Origin: Climacium dendroides
Lineage: Eukaryota; Streptophyta; Bryopsida; Hypnales; Climaciaceae
DNA length: 64,000 nt
Assembly (NCBI GenBank): GCA_950106755.1
Contig: OX467090.1
Location: forward strand, 1,612,001 to 1,676,000
Direction: 5' to 3'
Shown here: positions 39,550 through 51,973 of the stretch, one piece after another
Layout: every line of letters starts with the position of its first letter
Numbering within the stretch: position 1 is the first letter of the stretch
Translations under genes and position numbers: made by a program
The notes under the pieces: generated by a model
Told to the model about the DNA's origin: nothing
The model's input: only the letters and a program-made list of their open reading frames with translations
Databases searched by the model: none

Positions 39550-41400
39550 CTACAACACCTCAAGGGAGGCATTAGATTGCTAGATCCATATCTCTAAACC
39601 CAATCCATATTTTCAAAGTTCATTGTCTATAGGCTCTCCTCAAGAAATGAACCTTGGAAAATTCTTATGCAACACAAAATCGCAATGGGGTATCCATCGG
39701 AATGCCAAATGGCACCTTTCTCATTACTAATTGTTTGTCAACAAAGAAATTCAGAGGGTCAGCCACTAGCCAATCATGGCAATTTGCTTTAAGGCCTTTT
39801 TGTTAGTACAAAGCTACTTCATTCTAGAAAACCCTAGAATTTACAAGAAGCATCCTTAGACAACTCTTTTTTTAAGAACTTACTTATAAAGGAAGCAAAG
39901 AATGTTCCACTAGGTTTGGGCCCGAACGTGGAATTGTACTTATAGGCCCAAGTGGGGATTATATATGTGAAAGACTTATGGGATATTGAGACCTCAAATT
40001 GGTTTTTAATTAAGGACCTTTAGAGAAAGTTTTCAAGAAAGGGAACATTGAAAAATGACTGGAATACTTGACTCAAGATCATTTTCTACATCTCGTAGGA
40101 TCCTTAAGCATTTCCAGATAGGAGTTACATGACATGGCTACTTGCACCCAAGACTCAATTATTTTATTTACATATAGCCTTGGTTTGTGGATCTAGAGCC
40201 ACAAAGAGATTTAGTAGGGCAATAGCCCTCGAGCTACTTACACAAGACAAGAGAGATCCATAATTGGATTCAGATTTTAATCTCGCTTGGGTTGTTCTAT
40301 GGGAAGCCAACTCATACACATTCAAAGGATATAATCTAGACGAGACCCTAGAGAGACCAAATATAGTATGTATGGCTAGTAGTGAGATGGTAGAAAATTT
40401 GCCCTAGGACCCAAGGAAGTGGTTCTAGGTGAAAACCGATAAATTCCTACAATCCCCATTTTTCAACTACACAACTTAGAGGGTCTACAAATACAGGCTC
40501 AAAGCCAAGGCAAAGTCCATTGGGTACAAGAGTTGATGAATCTAGACTATACTAAGTAGAATATGTAGAAGGTATTCCTAGTTATATGGTACAACTCGAA
40601 GCCAAGAAAAACAAGCAATCTTCATATGACAAATTATCAACTAGGGAATTGTAATTGGGGATTGGCTTGCACTCAGAATTCCTACAACTCAAACAAGGTG
40701 CTCGATGTGCCTCTATCTCTTCAAAACCACCTTCTACCTCTTCTAGTCATACATAGTCATCCGGGAATTATGGGAGAAATACTACACCTTAGTTGCAACT
40801 TACAGTGTGCCCAAGGTCACTACACTAGAAGAAGCTGTCTTAGATAACACCTCCACCCAGGACTTGGGCAAGCATATTTACTCAAATTAACCTTGGGACT
40901 TAATGTGAACCCTCCTGATCTGGTTTACTTGGACTAATAGATGCTTAGCTCAATACTCCTTACAACCGATCAACTCGAAATGCATCTTAGGAGTGATGTG
41001 GGTTGTTACTTTGCATGTCGATATGTCAATTTGGCACCATGTTCATTCGGTGATTAGGAACCAAGAAAAACTTGATAGTATTGAAAAAGATTTCACAATA
41101 GTTTGGATCCCACTATTCTGTAATTATGGGAACAAAACGTAGCACTTCTTGGTACCACATCCATTCCACTGAGGCTCTTTTTTGTTGGTTTTTTAATGTC
41201 AAGGGGGCGTAAGCGGACCCTTTCCTACTCACAATAGCGATTACAAGCATCAAAATCATAAAAGATATATGGTATACACAATTTGATTGAATTGAGTTTG
41301 ACACTTCATTAGGTAAGGTTTTTTGTAAGATATTTAGAAAAAAAGTAGGTAAATCTATTTTTGCAAAACAAGGCTCAGTAAACATAAAAATTTCAGCTTT
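39550..41400 (+). pseudogene. Degenerate protein-coding debris, possibly non-LTR retrotransposon
   Basis: Plus-strand frames read like protein but are cut by many stops and frame changes. Near 39967-40002 one reads VKDLWDIETSNW; another between about 40135 and 40370 is open and tryptophan-containing. The phrase is reminiscent of the region downstream of the reverse transcriptase in plant LINEs, but I do not see the polymerase motifs themselves. Treat it as an unassigned transposon fossil. No poly(A) tail or target duplication was located. Confidence 0.25.
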
Positions 41401-41449
41401 CCAACATCATGCTAGATTTGATGAACAAAGGAGATTAACTTGAGCTACC

Positions 41450-42960
41450 TAATTTTATTAAAAATCAAAGAGAAGATCATCATAGAGTCTAATAAAGCAT
41501 GTGATGATGCTATCTTTGCTCTTATGAGGCAACTTACTTTATTAGTAATGAAACATTGTCTTTTTTAGTAAGTTCCCTAGTTTGTGTAAATTACGTGTGT
41601 GATGAAAAATTATGCTATGACCTAATTTTTTTAATATCATGTGTAATTAAAAAAAACAAATTGATAGAATTAAAGATTCTAAATACTTTAGCATTATGAT
41701 AGATGAATTTGCAGATATATCTATCACAAGTCATATAGTTGTTTTTGCCACTTTTATAAAAGGAAGAATGCTTGCATGTGTGTTTTTAAGGTTGATAGAA
41801 TGTACATATAGAACGAATATTCTACTTTCATATATGATATTTTAATATCCACTTTGAAGGATTGGAGATTGGATTTCAATAAATTTCTAGGCTTTGGATC
41901 AAATAGAGCATCAACAATAGGGAATCTAAATTTGGAATTGCAAAAAGAAAGTCTTCTTTATAAACTTTACAAAAAGAATTATCTGATTCCCAAAAAACTC
42001 TTAAAAGATTTCATAAAATTTGATGGTTGTCTAAGTGGCAAGTAATTACACTTCTTTGTGATAGTTTTGAGAGATGTTTTGGTATGTTTTTGTGACACAC
42101 TAACATCAAAAGATGATGGTACTAGCCCCATTTTGTTCAATAAGTTATGATCTTTCAAAATGATTTATGTTTTATACTTTTTGGTTGATATATTGCATAG
42201 ACTGAAATTGCACAAATTCAAATGTTATTTGAGTATGATTCTATTGATTTGAATGTTTAGGCCTTTAATGAAAGTATTGGTTATCATATTCTTCTTCATT
42301 TTGGTATACCTAGAGGTTATATAAAAAGATTGCAATTTGAAATTCATAGATCCATATATCATGGTTTAGAAATGAGCGGGGATAGGACAAAGACAAATTT
42401 AGAATTTGCCCTTGCTTTTCAAAAATCTTATGCTCCAAATGTTTGTGTTGCTTTAGAAAGTAATTTTGTAGAATGGAATTTATAGATACTTTTAAATTTT
42501 TGAATCTTTTTAATGTGCCTACTAGACAAGTAGGTTTAGCTAATTGGATTTTTTTGAAGTTGGATGTACTGTGTGGTCATTATGTCCAAGATTTAGAACT
42601 TCATGGGAAGAAATTTGAAGCTGTAATCAAACCCTTAGTAGCAAAGAAGGAGTTTTTTACTTTTAAACTTCAAGTATTCAATGAATGGTTGGACCTATGG
42701 GTTTTGGTGACCTATGGAGTTATACTTCTTAGAGCCCTTTACTTTAGCTTATCCTAACCTACTTATTCTTGTTGAAATTTGCTAATATTCAATGTGTTAG
42801 TATCACATGTAAAAAGACTTTTTCTGTCCAAAATTCTATCAAGTGTAACGTAAGGAATCATTTGAAAATAAAACATCTTGAAAGTGTTATGCATGTTGCT
42901 TTAAAAGGTCCAAATAGTAATAGTACTCACACAATTTAATTTGAGGCCATTGTTTTCTGG
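41450..42960 (+). pseudogene. Decayed hAT-family transposase
   Basis: Fragments in all three plus frames follow the order of a hAT transposase. DSKYFSIMIDEFADISI (about 41673-41725) carries the first catalytic-aspartate neighbourhood. GFGSNRASTIGN at about 41890-41925 corresponds to the conserved GFGSDGAS motif. KWQVITLLCDSFERCF lies at about 42030-42080. A block with DLELHGKKFEAV is at about 42590. The C-terminal dimerisation domain at 42781-42927 includes QCVSITCKKTFSVQN and NHLKIKHLESVMHVALKGP. Numerous stops and frameshifts make it non-functional. It most resembles the ZMYM/KIAA1586-type hAT branch. TIRs and the 8-bp duplication were not found. Confidence 0.78.
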
Positions 42961-45626
42961 AAAAATTCATGAAAATTTAGGCGTTTGTATTCAAGACTTG
43001 CTAGTGTAAGTAAAAGTGAGGCAACATTGATGTTGGTGATTTTCAATTTTGATTATTATGATGCATGTAGTAGAATGATAGGAACCCTTTAAAAATACAA
43101 AGCCCCATTTCTCTTAAGAATATGAGCTTTATATTTTATTAAGGCTAAGTCTTTGGTCCTCAATTGGTTCAAAAAGAGTTTTTAGGTTCAACTCTTGCTA
43201 AAGACATTTGTATGTACATTTATAAATTTTTGTAGAAAGAAATTTTGTGTATTGACCAATTCAAATTCATTGTAAAAGGAAACTCAGCTGATTCATGTGC
43301 CATATAGAGGAAAAATGAGCCAATTCATGTATAAGATGAAAGGAAAATTAGTTGATTCAAATACACTACCAAAGGAAAATGACCACTATCATTACATGAA
43401 AAAAAGGCAAGAACTAAATAAAATCAAGGCTTTGATGGACATACTCTTCAATTGGCCTAAATTTCCAAAATATTTTTTTGACGTAATTGGTCCTTTGTAA
43501 CTAAGGCTTCACATTCAATTGTTGTCTCTTGTGCTTTGCTTGTCTTACGCATGCTGGGAATGAATTTGAAGTGGACGTGAAGATGGTGACCATCAAATCA
43601 TTGAAGTGTCTGAACGGATTCATGCACATACATTTTGAAGTGAGCAGGGATTTGAACTAAATTTTTTTTTGGTTATAGAGGTTACGGTTTAGAGTTTTGT
43701 CTTAGGAAAGTGATGATTTTAGGGTTTGAGATTTTACTGATATACTCATGTCTTTGATTCACGTGGAAGAGAGCCTAGTGAAAATCGTGAAGGCAACACA
43801 GTTGAGGCAAAACAAGAGAAAGTGGGGTGATTGGAATGAATTTGTTGGCTACTTTTGTACAGTACTTCATCTATTTTTCATTAGTGTGGCAATTTAGCTC
43901 TTGAAAACAATGATAGTGGATACCATCTCTCTTAGGAATTAATTGATACAATTGCAAGAAAAGGACTTTTGTTGATATTTTACATGATTTCTAGATTTTG
44001 AATTCATGATCTATATTTCCAAGCATGATATTGTTGAAACAAATTTATTGCCAACAATTTTAAAAATAAAAATGGCGCAAAAGACTTCTAGCCACCATGC
44101 TATATACCTTATCTTGTTTGCCTATACTAAAACTAACTATCTTACGAAGTGTTTCAAGAGAACTACTTCCATAACAAGGACAAGACAAGTGTATGCAGGC
44201 CATTGACAATTTCCATAACAATCCTCAATTGCACACAATGATTCAAAGGCATTATCAACCACTAACTCATCACTCCAATAGTATTTGGTATAAATGTGGC
44301 AAATATTTCTTGTTTTCTCAATTCCTTGCAACGATTCTTTACATGAAGGCTGCCCACCGCAACTTAGCTTAGTTCATTTCCAACATACAACATTGAGGAC
44401 ATGAACTTTGTGTCAATATGACCTAGGCACCTAGTTTATTTTTAGCATGCAATGTTGAGAAAACAAGTGGTAGTGAGGAGAACCATGGTAAAGAATCAAC
44501 AGTACAAAGTGATGATAGTTTGGTAAGAGGTTTTTAATTGTTATTCTTGCTATTAATATTTGGCTTGATGGATTAATGTCTCATTTTTGCTCTTCATACT
44601 TATATTTTCTATAAATATACTTGTCATTCTTGTTTTAGCACAATTGAGTTGCCACCTTGTGCTTGCTTTCAATGAATTTTTGATAGATATCCATATAAAA
44701 GTTTTAGTGTTTTTTTTCAACTTATAGCTATTTCTACTCAATGTTATTGTAAAGAATGAAGATGGTTTTGAGTTAGTTTTTTTTGAAAAAAATTTTAGAC
44801 TATCTACTCAATTTTTGAATATATATATACATTTTAATTCAAATCTATAGTGCAAAATTATTTAAGTAAGGGGATTTAGATTCTAATGACCTAATGGAGA
44901 GAGATAGAAAAAAAAAATTCTACATACTATGACCAGTATCTTGCATTCTTCCTGGTCAAAGATTTCTAATTTTTTGGTGCACATTCTCATACTATTCCAG
45001 CAAATAACAACTCACATTTCAAGACGATTAGGGTTGATGGGTTCGGAGAGATTGTGCAAGTTTTCGAAGTAGAGAAGTAGAAGATCGTTAACTTTTGCAC
45101 GAGGAACTGAGTGGGTTTTGAAGGTTGTGCATCCTTAAGAGCTTTTCTTAAATCGTGGCTCTACTCTAAATTACAGATGCCTCATGCTGGCTTGTACCTT
45201 GGGTTTCGCAATGGCACCGTGGATTCCGACGCTCTCTTTGCACGGAGTCTCCTCGTGAATTGGATTTAGCAGTGCTCTGATTGCGTTTTGAAGTTTTTTT
45301 TTCTGGTGGAGGGAACGCTGTGCAATTTTTAGGCTAGATTCTGGTGTCTACTAGCGATTTGATGATGCGCTACCCCATGGCTATTGCAGCATTTCAGATT
45401 TTCTTACAATTTATGAAGTGATACGTCACCTCTCGTCATTGCAAAACCTGGTTACTTGTTGCGTACTTGCCAACCTAATCGGTTGATTTTTTTGAGTTAG
45501 GGTTTTGAGGAATACACCGGCAACGCTTCCTCTTCTGCCGATCACCAGATCGATGTTAGCGATGGAGAGATTGAAACACTAGTAGATTATGTTTTAAGTG
45601 AATGATAGCCACGAACAAACTCAAAC
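42961..45626. other. Spacer and probable leader of the next gene
   Basis: AT-rich spacer to about 44.95 kb has no supported gene. From about 45.0 kb GC content rises, consistent with promoter and 5'UTR of the coiled-coil gene that starts at 45627. I could not fix a transcription start or TATA box. Confidence 0.45.
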
Positions 45627-46550
45627 ATGATTTTCAAATTTGCTTTCGCGACCCGGGTGAGAGAAATCGTCCGTGTGTTGCGAGGCCTTCCGCCTGACGA
45701 CGCTGTGCGTGAGCGCACCCTTGCAATCAATGAGCAACTTGCCCGAGTATGATCCTTCCCTACATTCATAGGAATGCCGTACCATGCTCTTGCAAAAACG
45801 GATATGCCAGTCCTCAGTAGATTTCCAGCTTTCGACTTTACAATATTCACGAAATATGTGTAACGGATGCTTTCATGCAATAAGGGTATCAAAATGTAAA
45901 TGAAATGAGCATTTGTGCTTGCTCATTGGTTTTTTGGACTTGGCGCTGACATGCAGCTTCGAGCGGCCAGGATAGCGCAGGAGAAACAGCGTGAGGAAGT
46001 AGCTCTGAGGGAGGTTCAGTTTGTGGTTGAAGAGATGGAACGGCTGGAGGAGAGCTTGAGTGCAGCGGTATCTACACTTCTTCCTGCTCTATGTTTCTGA
46101 AGACTCCTACTAAGTACGAAAGTTGCTGGTCGTGTTCTAGCCTGCTATCTCACACTCCCATGTTGTGACTCAATGGTGCACCTAACATCAGTTATTCTCA
46201 CAATCAGAGTGCTCCGTCTGACTAGATGAAGTGATAGCTTCAGCTTTAGGGAACGGAGTCTTCAATCTATTACTGCCCATCAAGTGTTCTGGTTTGCGAC
46301 ATTGCAGGAGGAAGCTGCTGTTGAGTTTGTAAACCAGATAGGTGATCAAGCTCAAGCGCAACTAGAGGACGAGTGGGAGAAGAAAGCAGGAACAATGATG
46401 GCAGAAATAACTGCAGCAGTAGAACCAACGACCAATGATACTGATCTGCCTTCAGCATCCTTGCCACAGGAGGCCTCGCAGGAGCCTTTGGTGGTCTCCG
46501 AAAGCAGAACCACAGTTGTGGAAACAAGGGTTACACCTCCGAAAAGCTAG
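45627..46550 (+). CDS. Small coiled-coil protein, family not recognised
   Basis: Three exons, 45627-45746, 45957-46067 and 46308-46550, all in phase 0, give 157 residues. The ATG is the first after an in-frame TAG. Donors are GCCCGA|GTATGA and GCAGCG|GTATCT; acceptors are ACATGCAG and CATTGCAG. The first two thirds are highly charged heptad-like helix (RVREIVRVLRGLPPDDAVRE, then EVALREVQFVVEEMERLEES, then DEWEKKAGTMMAEI). The C-terminal 50 residues are Thr/Ser/Pro/Glu-rich and probably disordered. No signal peptide or membrane segment. Function is unknown to me. A donor-like CTTCTTT|GTAAGC lies 10 bases past the stop, so the last exon may be spliced in its 3'UTR or read on toward the SLX9 exons that begin only 174 bp downstream. 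Confidence 0.72.
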
Positions 46551-46723
46551 CGGCTTCTTTGTAAGCTTTTTTCGACCTCGTTGTTCCTCAACATGTGTGT
46601 TCAATTCTATTTAGAGATTCAAACACTGCATATGGTGAAATGCGGTTACCATTTTTCCTCCTTGTGTTTTTAAATTGATTATGTCGCTTCCTCTTATCTG
46701 TTTATTATTGAATTATATCGCAG

Positions 46724-47850
46724 AGTTGGGAGAAACTCGAAGGGTTTTGTCTGCCAAGAAAACCATCTCTAAGGTAACTATTTTTGTGCTAAACATTGTG
46801 GGGAAGGCTTCTGTTGCAAATGCTATCGTTTGACTTTTTCGCTTTCTGCTTTTCAGTTGCAGCAGCTCAGTACAAATCTTGAGATACTCTGCATATCTAG
46901 TTCGTACACTTCTGTCCAGCAAGTACTCCCAGGCATAGTCTCTTCTTTTGGTATTAACTATAGAATACTATCTAACTTTGCGCATGACAACTTCTTTGGG
47001 TGCAGAAAAGACGAATATCACAAACTGGAAAAACTTTGAACGATCTTTCTTCTCTCTCGGAGTTCTTGCCATCGATCACTTCTTTAACTACTGCTACAAC
47101 GACTAAAATCCCTCGAAGCAAAGCAAAACAAAAGATTGTGTAAGTCCTTTTTTCCGAAGTCTTTCTTAAACTTTGTCCTGCCTGTATTTGGCTGAACATC
47201 TCAGCATATGAAACCAATTTAGGAATGTGACTAGATTTGGACCGTGTAGTCTTCAATACTACTAGGAACTTCTTGCGATACAATGATATGTCTTTTTTGT
47301 CACACTGCGGATGCTAGGTCATCAAATCTGGCAATCTGACCCAGTCGCCTTGAATTCTGGAGGAGTGTAGAATCTTTAGTGCAGTAGACATGGAACTCTC
47401 CATTGTTTTCTTCGTGTGTCTAGTCGCAGGAGTTTTTCTCCATCTCGATTGTGTGAGTCGCTTGCTGCATATATTTACTTTTCAGGTTTTGAAAGTGCAA
47501 CTTCGAACTGTTTTTCTTGCACCTCAAGTCTTTCTTTTTCCTTTCAATCTAGTAGGACGAATGAAACGAAGCAGCTAGCAGGAGTTGTTTCACACCCGCA
47601 ATTCCAAGCCAACCCGTTTGTTGCCATTCAGCAGCACCTCGCTATCACAATTCCTGTGCCAACTTTTGAACCCACTGTGAAGGCCCCCGCCAAAGCGGGT
47701 TCTAAGAAGAGGAAAAAGAAGAACTGGCGAGAAGCTTTATTCACCTTTTCCATTCATACTTTAGTCGATGCCGGAACCCTTGAGAAATTTCATCCTGCAG
47801 ATTTTCTTGTGTTGCCACCCCTAGTGACAAAGATTTTGGAGATTGAATAA
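46724..47850 (+). CDS. SLX9: SLX9-type ribosome biogenesis protein (5' exon not found)
   Basis: Exons recognised are 46724-46773, 47006-47139 and 47553-47850. SLX9 family proteins act in the nucleolus in early processing of the small ribosomal subunit. Family features are a basic stretch (LSAKKTISK|KRRISQTGKT), the DLSSLSEFLP motif, the strongly conserved KQLAGVVSHPQFQANPFVAI followed by QQHL, and a KKRKKKN basic tail. Junction phases match; donors are TCTAAG|GTAACT and ATTGT|GTAAGT, acceptors GGTGCAG and TTTCAATCTAG. The last exon then runs about 40 residues beyond the usual basic tail to a TAA. The first exon, which in relatives supplies the Met and another basic segment, is not visible between 46550 and 46723. 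It may lie upstream among the exons of the coiled-coil gene, or be lost. Confidence 0.75.
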
Positions 47851-48519
47851 GCTGCTTACTTTGTGGGCCTCGGATTTTCAAAGAAAATGACTGGTGACAA
47901 AGATTCTGTGGTGACAGAATTGTTATCTGATTTCTTGCTTACAGCATTGTCATGAGATTCTTTTGTAGGTACTGATCTCTTGGTATCTAGCCAGAATCTG
48001 ATTCCCAAATTTTCAGTTGTAGGAGCCAAACTCTCCGGCTGAACTCTGTAATTCATAAGTTCCAGGAATAGTGCCGGTTAAGTCCAGCTCGGGACTGTCT
48101 TCAACTCGATTGCTGTTAATTATGCTCTCCTATTTGAGCTTGTTATCACTTGCGAGCGAATATTGTTGCACGGGGTGAATGCTTGTGCAAGTGGATTGTT
48201 TTCAAGCAGTTTCTAGCCTTTTGTGGTGAAAGTTTTCTTGACGAGCTGTGCAGCATCTTGGAGTTGCTTCCTTAAACTTTTGAAGAAATCTAAAAATTGA
48301 ATGTGGAATGTGTAGGTGTTGCTATATTTTCTTCTCCCATTCTCAATTTCAAAGAATGAGGACATAGCACTTTGTTAAGGGCCTATTCTTTGAACATTGA
48401 GAAGTTTTTTCCTTGTTCTCTAGATGTGAAGAATCCATATCTTAAGTGCACTTTAAGTTTGGTTGTTTTGTTTTGTTTATTTGTCATGTTGAGATCTCTT
48501 GGACCATGTGTCCCCCAAT

Positions 48520-49354
48520 CACGTGCTTGGTATTGTCAAAAAGCCCTTGGCAAGGAGGGAGTCACGTGCTTGGTATTGTCGGAAAGCCCTTGGCAAAGAG
48601 GGGTGCACTAGCTTGGTTTCGTGGCATTAGGACATATGGTGTGAAAGTTATTGAATTTTGAAGTTTTTATGAACACTTTTGTTTTGATTACGGCATAGGG
48701 CACACTAGTAGACATGAAGTTTTTCCATTCTTTTCTTTCAAAAGGTGTGTCAAAGGATTCATATTGGTGCACACTAGTAGACATGAAGTTTCTCCATTCT
48801 TCTCTCTCAAAAGGTGTGTCAAAGGATTCATGTTGGTTCTGCTTTTCACTTTACAACTTCTCATTCTTTGTAGAAGTTTTATTCTTGGTCCTTGAAGAAG
48901 GTGTGATAACCCCTAATGATTGAAATTACAACTTGCAAGTTCTATGTTAGAACTTGAATTATACAATAATATTATCCTAAAAATTATTTCCTTTGTCTCA
49001 AGGATTGTTTTTGGCCCCCCCTCCCCCTCCAAAACTTTGTTTATTGATTTCGACCATGCAAGTAGTTGTAGCCATGTAGAACAACCTCGTGGGGGCAAGT
49101 TGTGTTCAAAGATCAACCCTCTCTAGTTAAACTTGATCTCTTGTAATTCAATTTGCATTCCTATATTATGAATTTTTGATCCCTTCAATCAAAAGCAACA
49201 ATTTGTGGATCAATTTTCATCTATTCAAACTAACAATTCGGAAATTGAGAAAATGGACTTGCAATGATGTCAATCAAAAACAACAATTTGTGGATCAACT
49301 TTCATCTATTCAAACTAGCAATTTGGAAATTGAAAAAATGGACTTGCAATGACA
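48520..49354. repeat. Cluster of three unrelated tandem duplications
   Basis: Three separate two-copy duplications sit within 850 bp: a 43-bp unit at 48520-48605 (CACGTGCTTGGTATTGTC), a 69-bp unit at 48700-48837 (GCACACTAGTAGACATGAAG), and an 85-bp unit at 49185-49354 (TCAATCAAAA(G/A)CAACAATTTG). Copies in each pair are about 90% identical or better. No coding role is apparent; the frames through them are shadows. Confidence 0.85.
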
Positions 49355-50170
49355 TCGTGGATTAAGTTTCCCTATTGTGGGAATTCTACTTGGGAAGGGA
49401 ATTATAGGATTTTCATTTCTATGACCATCCATAAAATTCATTGTTCATGAAGTAGACCATTGATCCTAAACCCTACTTTAGTTGGAGGCAAATATTTCTA
49501 TTATGCCATCATTGTTATGAATTTGTAGATCATCAATAATGAAGAGTTGGCAACATTCATGACTTCTATTCAAATGTGATAAAAATGGCTTGGATTTTTG
49601 GTGCCTAAATGATGGCACTTCAATTGCAAAAAATTTGCATAGATTTGAAGGATAGGCTATTGGTTCTTGAATGCATGCATCACTGGTGCAAAGACTATAA
49701 ATGTAGTTAATCCCTCATAGAAAAAAAATTTGGAGGTTTTTAGTGGGATAGAGGGAGTTTTTTATTATTGAATTTTTATATTACAAATATATTCATAAAT
49801 GAAATGAATTTTGAGAATAATATTTAATTTATTTTTACCAAAAATCACCTATAATTTGTGATAAATGCAATTTATATTTCTTGATATTTTTGTAATGTCT
49901 ATGCAAATGAAACCACCAAAAAGAAAATTTGATTTTCAAAAGTATATTTACTAATAAAAAATTAGAATATAGATTTATTTGTTATATTTATTAAATAAAT
50001 TCTAAAAATTTGTAAAACATATAATGTTTTATAAACATTAAAACCTTTCAAAATTTAATTTTAACTTTAAGATTGTTAGATTAAGTTCATATTGCCTACA
50101 TTATATTGTCAAATATATTTTAGTTCATTGGCTTTTATATGAAGACATAATTTTGTATACTAATTTTCAT

Positions 50171-50316
50171 GGTTGTCATACTGGACAAGTTACTATTCAT
50201 TTTTCGTCCTGTAGGACAAGTTACTATTCATCAAATGTACTTGAGAGGTACATTTGATGAATAGTAATTTGTCCTATAGGACAAGAAATGAATAGTAACT
50301 TGTCCAGTATGACAAC
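50171..50316. mobile_element. Hairpin MITE, GGTTGTCATACT family, long copy
   Basis: The left arm GGTTGTCATACTGGACAAGT is answered by its complement ending GACAAC at 50316. The middle is also palindromic (CATCAAATGTAC...GTACATTTGATG). Total about 146 bp. The arms match the 90-bp copy at 12.55 kb. A 15-bp sequence GTAT(A/G)CTAATTTTCA lies immediately outside both ends. Confidence 0.9.
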
Positions 50317-51973
50317 TAAGTATGCTAATTTTCAAGATGTAAAATCAATATTAGTACTAATAACATTTGATGGTAGGCATTTCAAAATTGGAAGAAGGTA
50401 AACCATCATCCTCTACAATATTATTGGTTTATTTTTTACCAATCACTTGTAAAGTTCCTTCATTACTTTGCAAAAAGATTTTTTTGGACATTAAGGGTCC
50501 CATTGTCTTTCCACAATTAATAAGAATAACCAAGATGTGTAGCCACCACCACTAAAAATATGTGTCAAAATCAATGCATGACAAAATTACAATGAGACTG
50601 TAGTAAAAATAGTGAAGTCATATTCAAATTTTGTAAAGAAAATTATAAAGAAGGATGTATCAATATTGATGTCCAATTGTTCAAAAACATTGTACCCAAA
50701 GCTTCACATGCCATTTTGAAATATAAATTCAACCACCTAAAGTATGGTAAAATCCTAGGTGCAAACAAATTTCACTTCATTAGACCTCATTTTAATCATT
50801 GTTCAATAAGCTTGAACAAACTTTTGGCATCATGACATATTTTCATATATTAGTAAGCAAATTACAACCAGATCCAAAAAATCTTTTATTGAGTGTCTAG
50901 TTTTGATTATTCAAGATTTCAAGTCAACTTTGTCTCCCCACCTAGTAATACTAGTGTATGAGCATGAAAATGCAAGCATGTGAACCTTAAACATATTGTA
51001 TGAGCAAGTAGATATACTACAACCATTGAAGGTGCTTTTAATATAAACACTTAAAATATAAGTATCTATAACATAGTTACACTACAATTATGGAAGGTTT
51101 TTATAAAATAGACACCTATAACATAAGTGTATAATTTTTTAGGCTCATGGACTCACACTCCTAGGCTCGCATTATAGCAACCCTCTATGAAACCAGCAAG
51201 TTTACAGGAGGACTGAAACATTTTGTAAACAGAAATTAGCATGATTGGGAGTTCAAATTCATTTGATTCAATGAAGCTGAAGCTGATTCAAGAGGTCAGG
51301 TGAAAACCAGAATAGACTGCGGGAGAATTTTAGAGGCGTTTGAACAACTAGATCCTTCCTGATCATGCCAGTTTAATTTCTCTGTTTGATTCATGACTCT
51401 GCTTGTGAACCTTGACTGAGGAGTTGCTGTCGACATTCATCGTGTTTTTCATTAATAGCAATCACAGAAACAGATCGTGATGCAGTAAATCAATCGCTTA
51501 CTTGTGATGAATAATTCGGTTTTTTTGTTGTGAAATTCCGGGGTGCATCTGGTGCAATCACCACGACCACCACCGAAAAATCTTTGAACGAGCCTCTCAA
51601 GTAAAATCATTCTTTGCTCGGTCGCTGTATCACCGACTACCGAGGATTCAATAACTCCAAATTTCCACAACCGAAGCTTGAAGGCTCAACTGATGGCTCT
51701 ACATAGGCCCGTGGCCGTGGCGCTAGAGATTCATTTTCCACTTTGTCTGCTGGGCTTTCATTCCGTCAGGAATTTCACGTGTTTCCGTGTGCGCTTGTCA
51801 TTGTTACAGCTAGAGAGAGAGTTCTGCTTTGAGCTTGAGATAATTGAAGGGGTCAGAGCACAGGATCGACACTTTGTACCTTGCTAGCAGGTGCTTCCCG
51901 GCTTGCACTGTGTGCGACCGTTCTTTAGCTAGCTGGGGTTTGTGACCAAGCTTGATCGATCGTATCTTCGATC
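50317..51973. other. Spacer upstream of the RING ORF
   Basis: AT-rich with no gene to about 51.2 kb, then GC-richer from about 51.25 kb, probably promoter and leader of the RING-finger ORF. The minus-strand frame at 51452-51670 is not supported by any motif. Confidence 0.4.

Noticed and set aside
46830..46920. Frame beginning LQQLSTNLEIL after an AG as an SLX9 exon
   Set aside because: Direct joining of 46773 to 47006 gives the family sequence (TISK|KRRIS) without it, and it leads to no matching donor.
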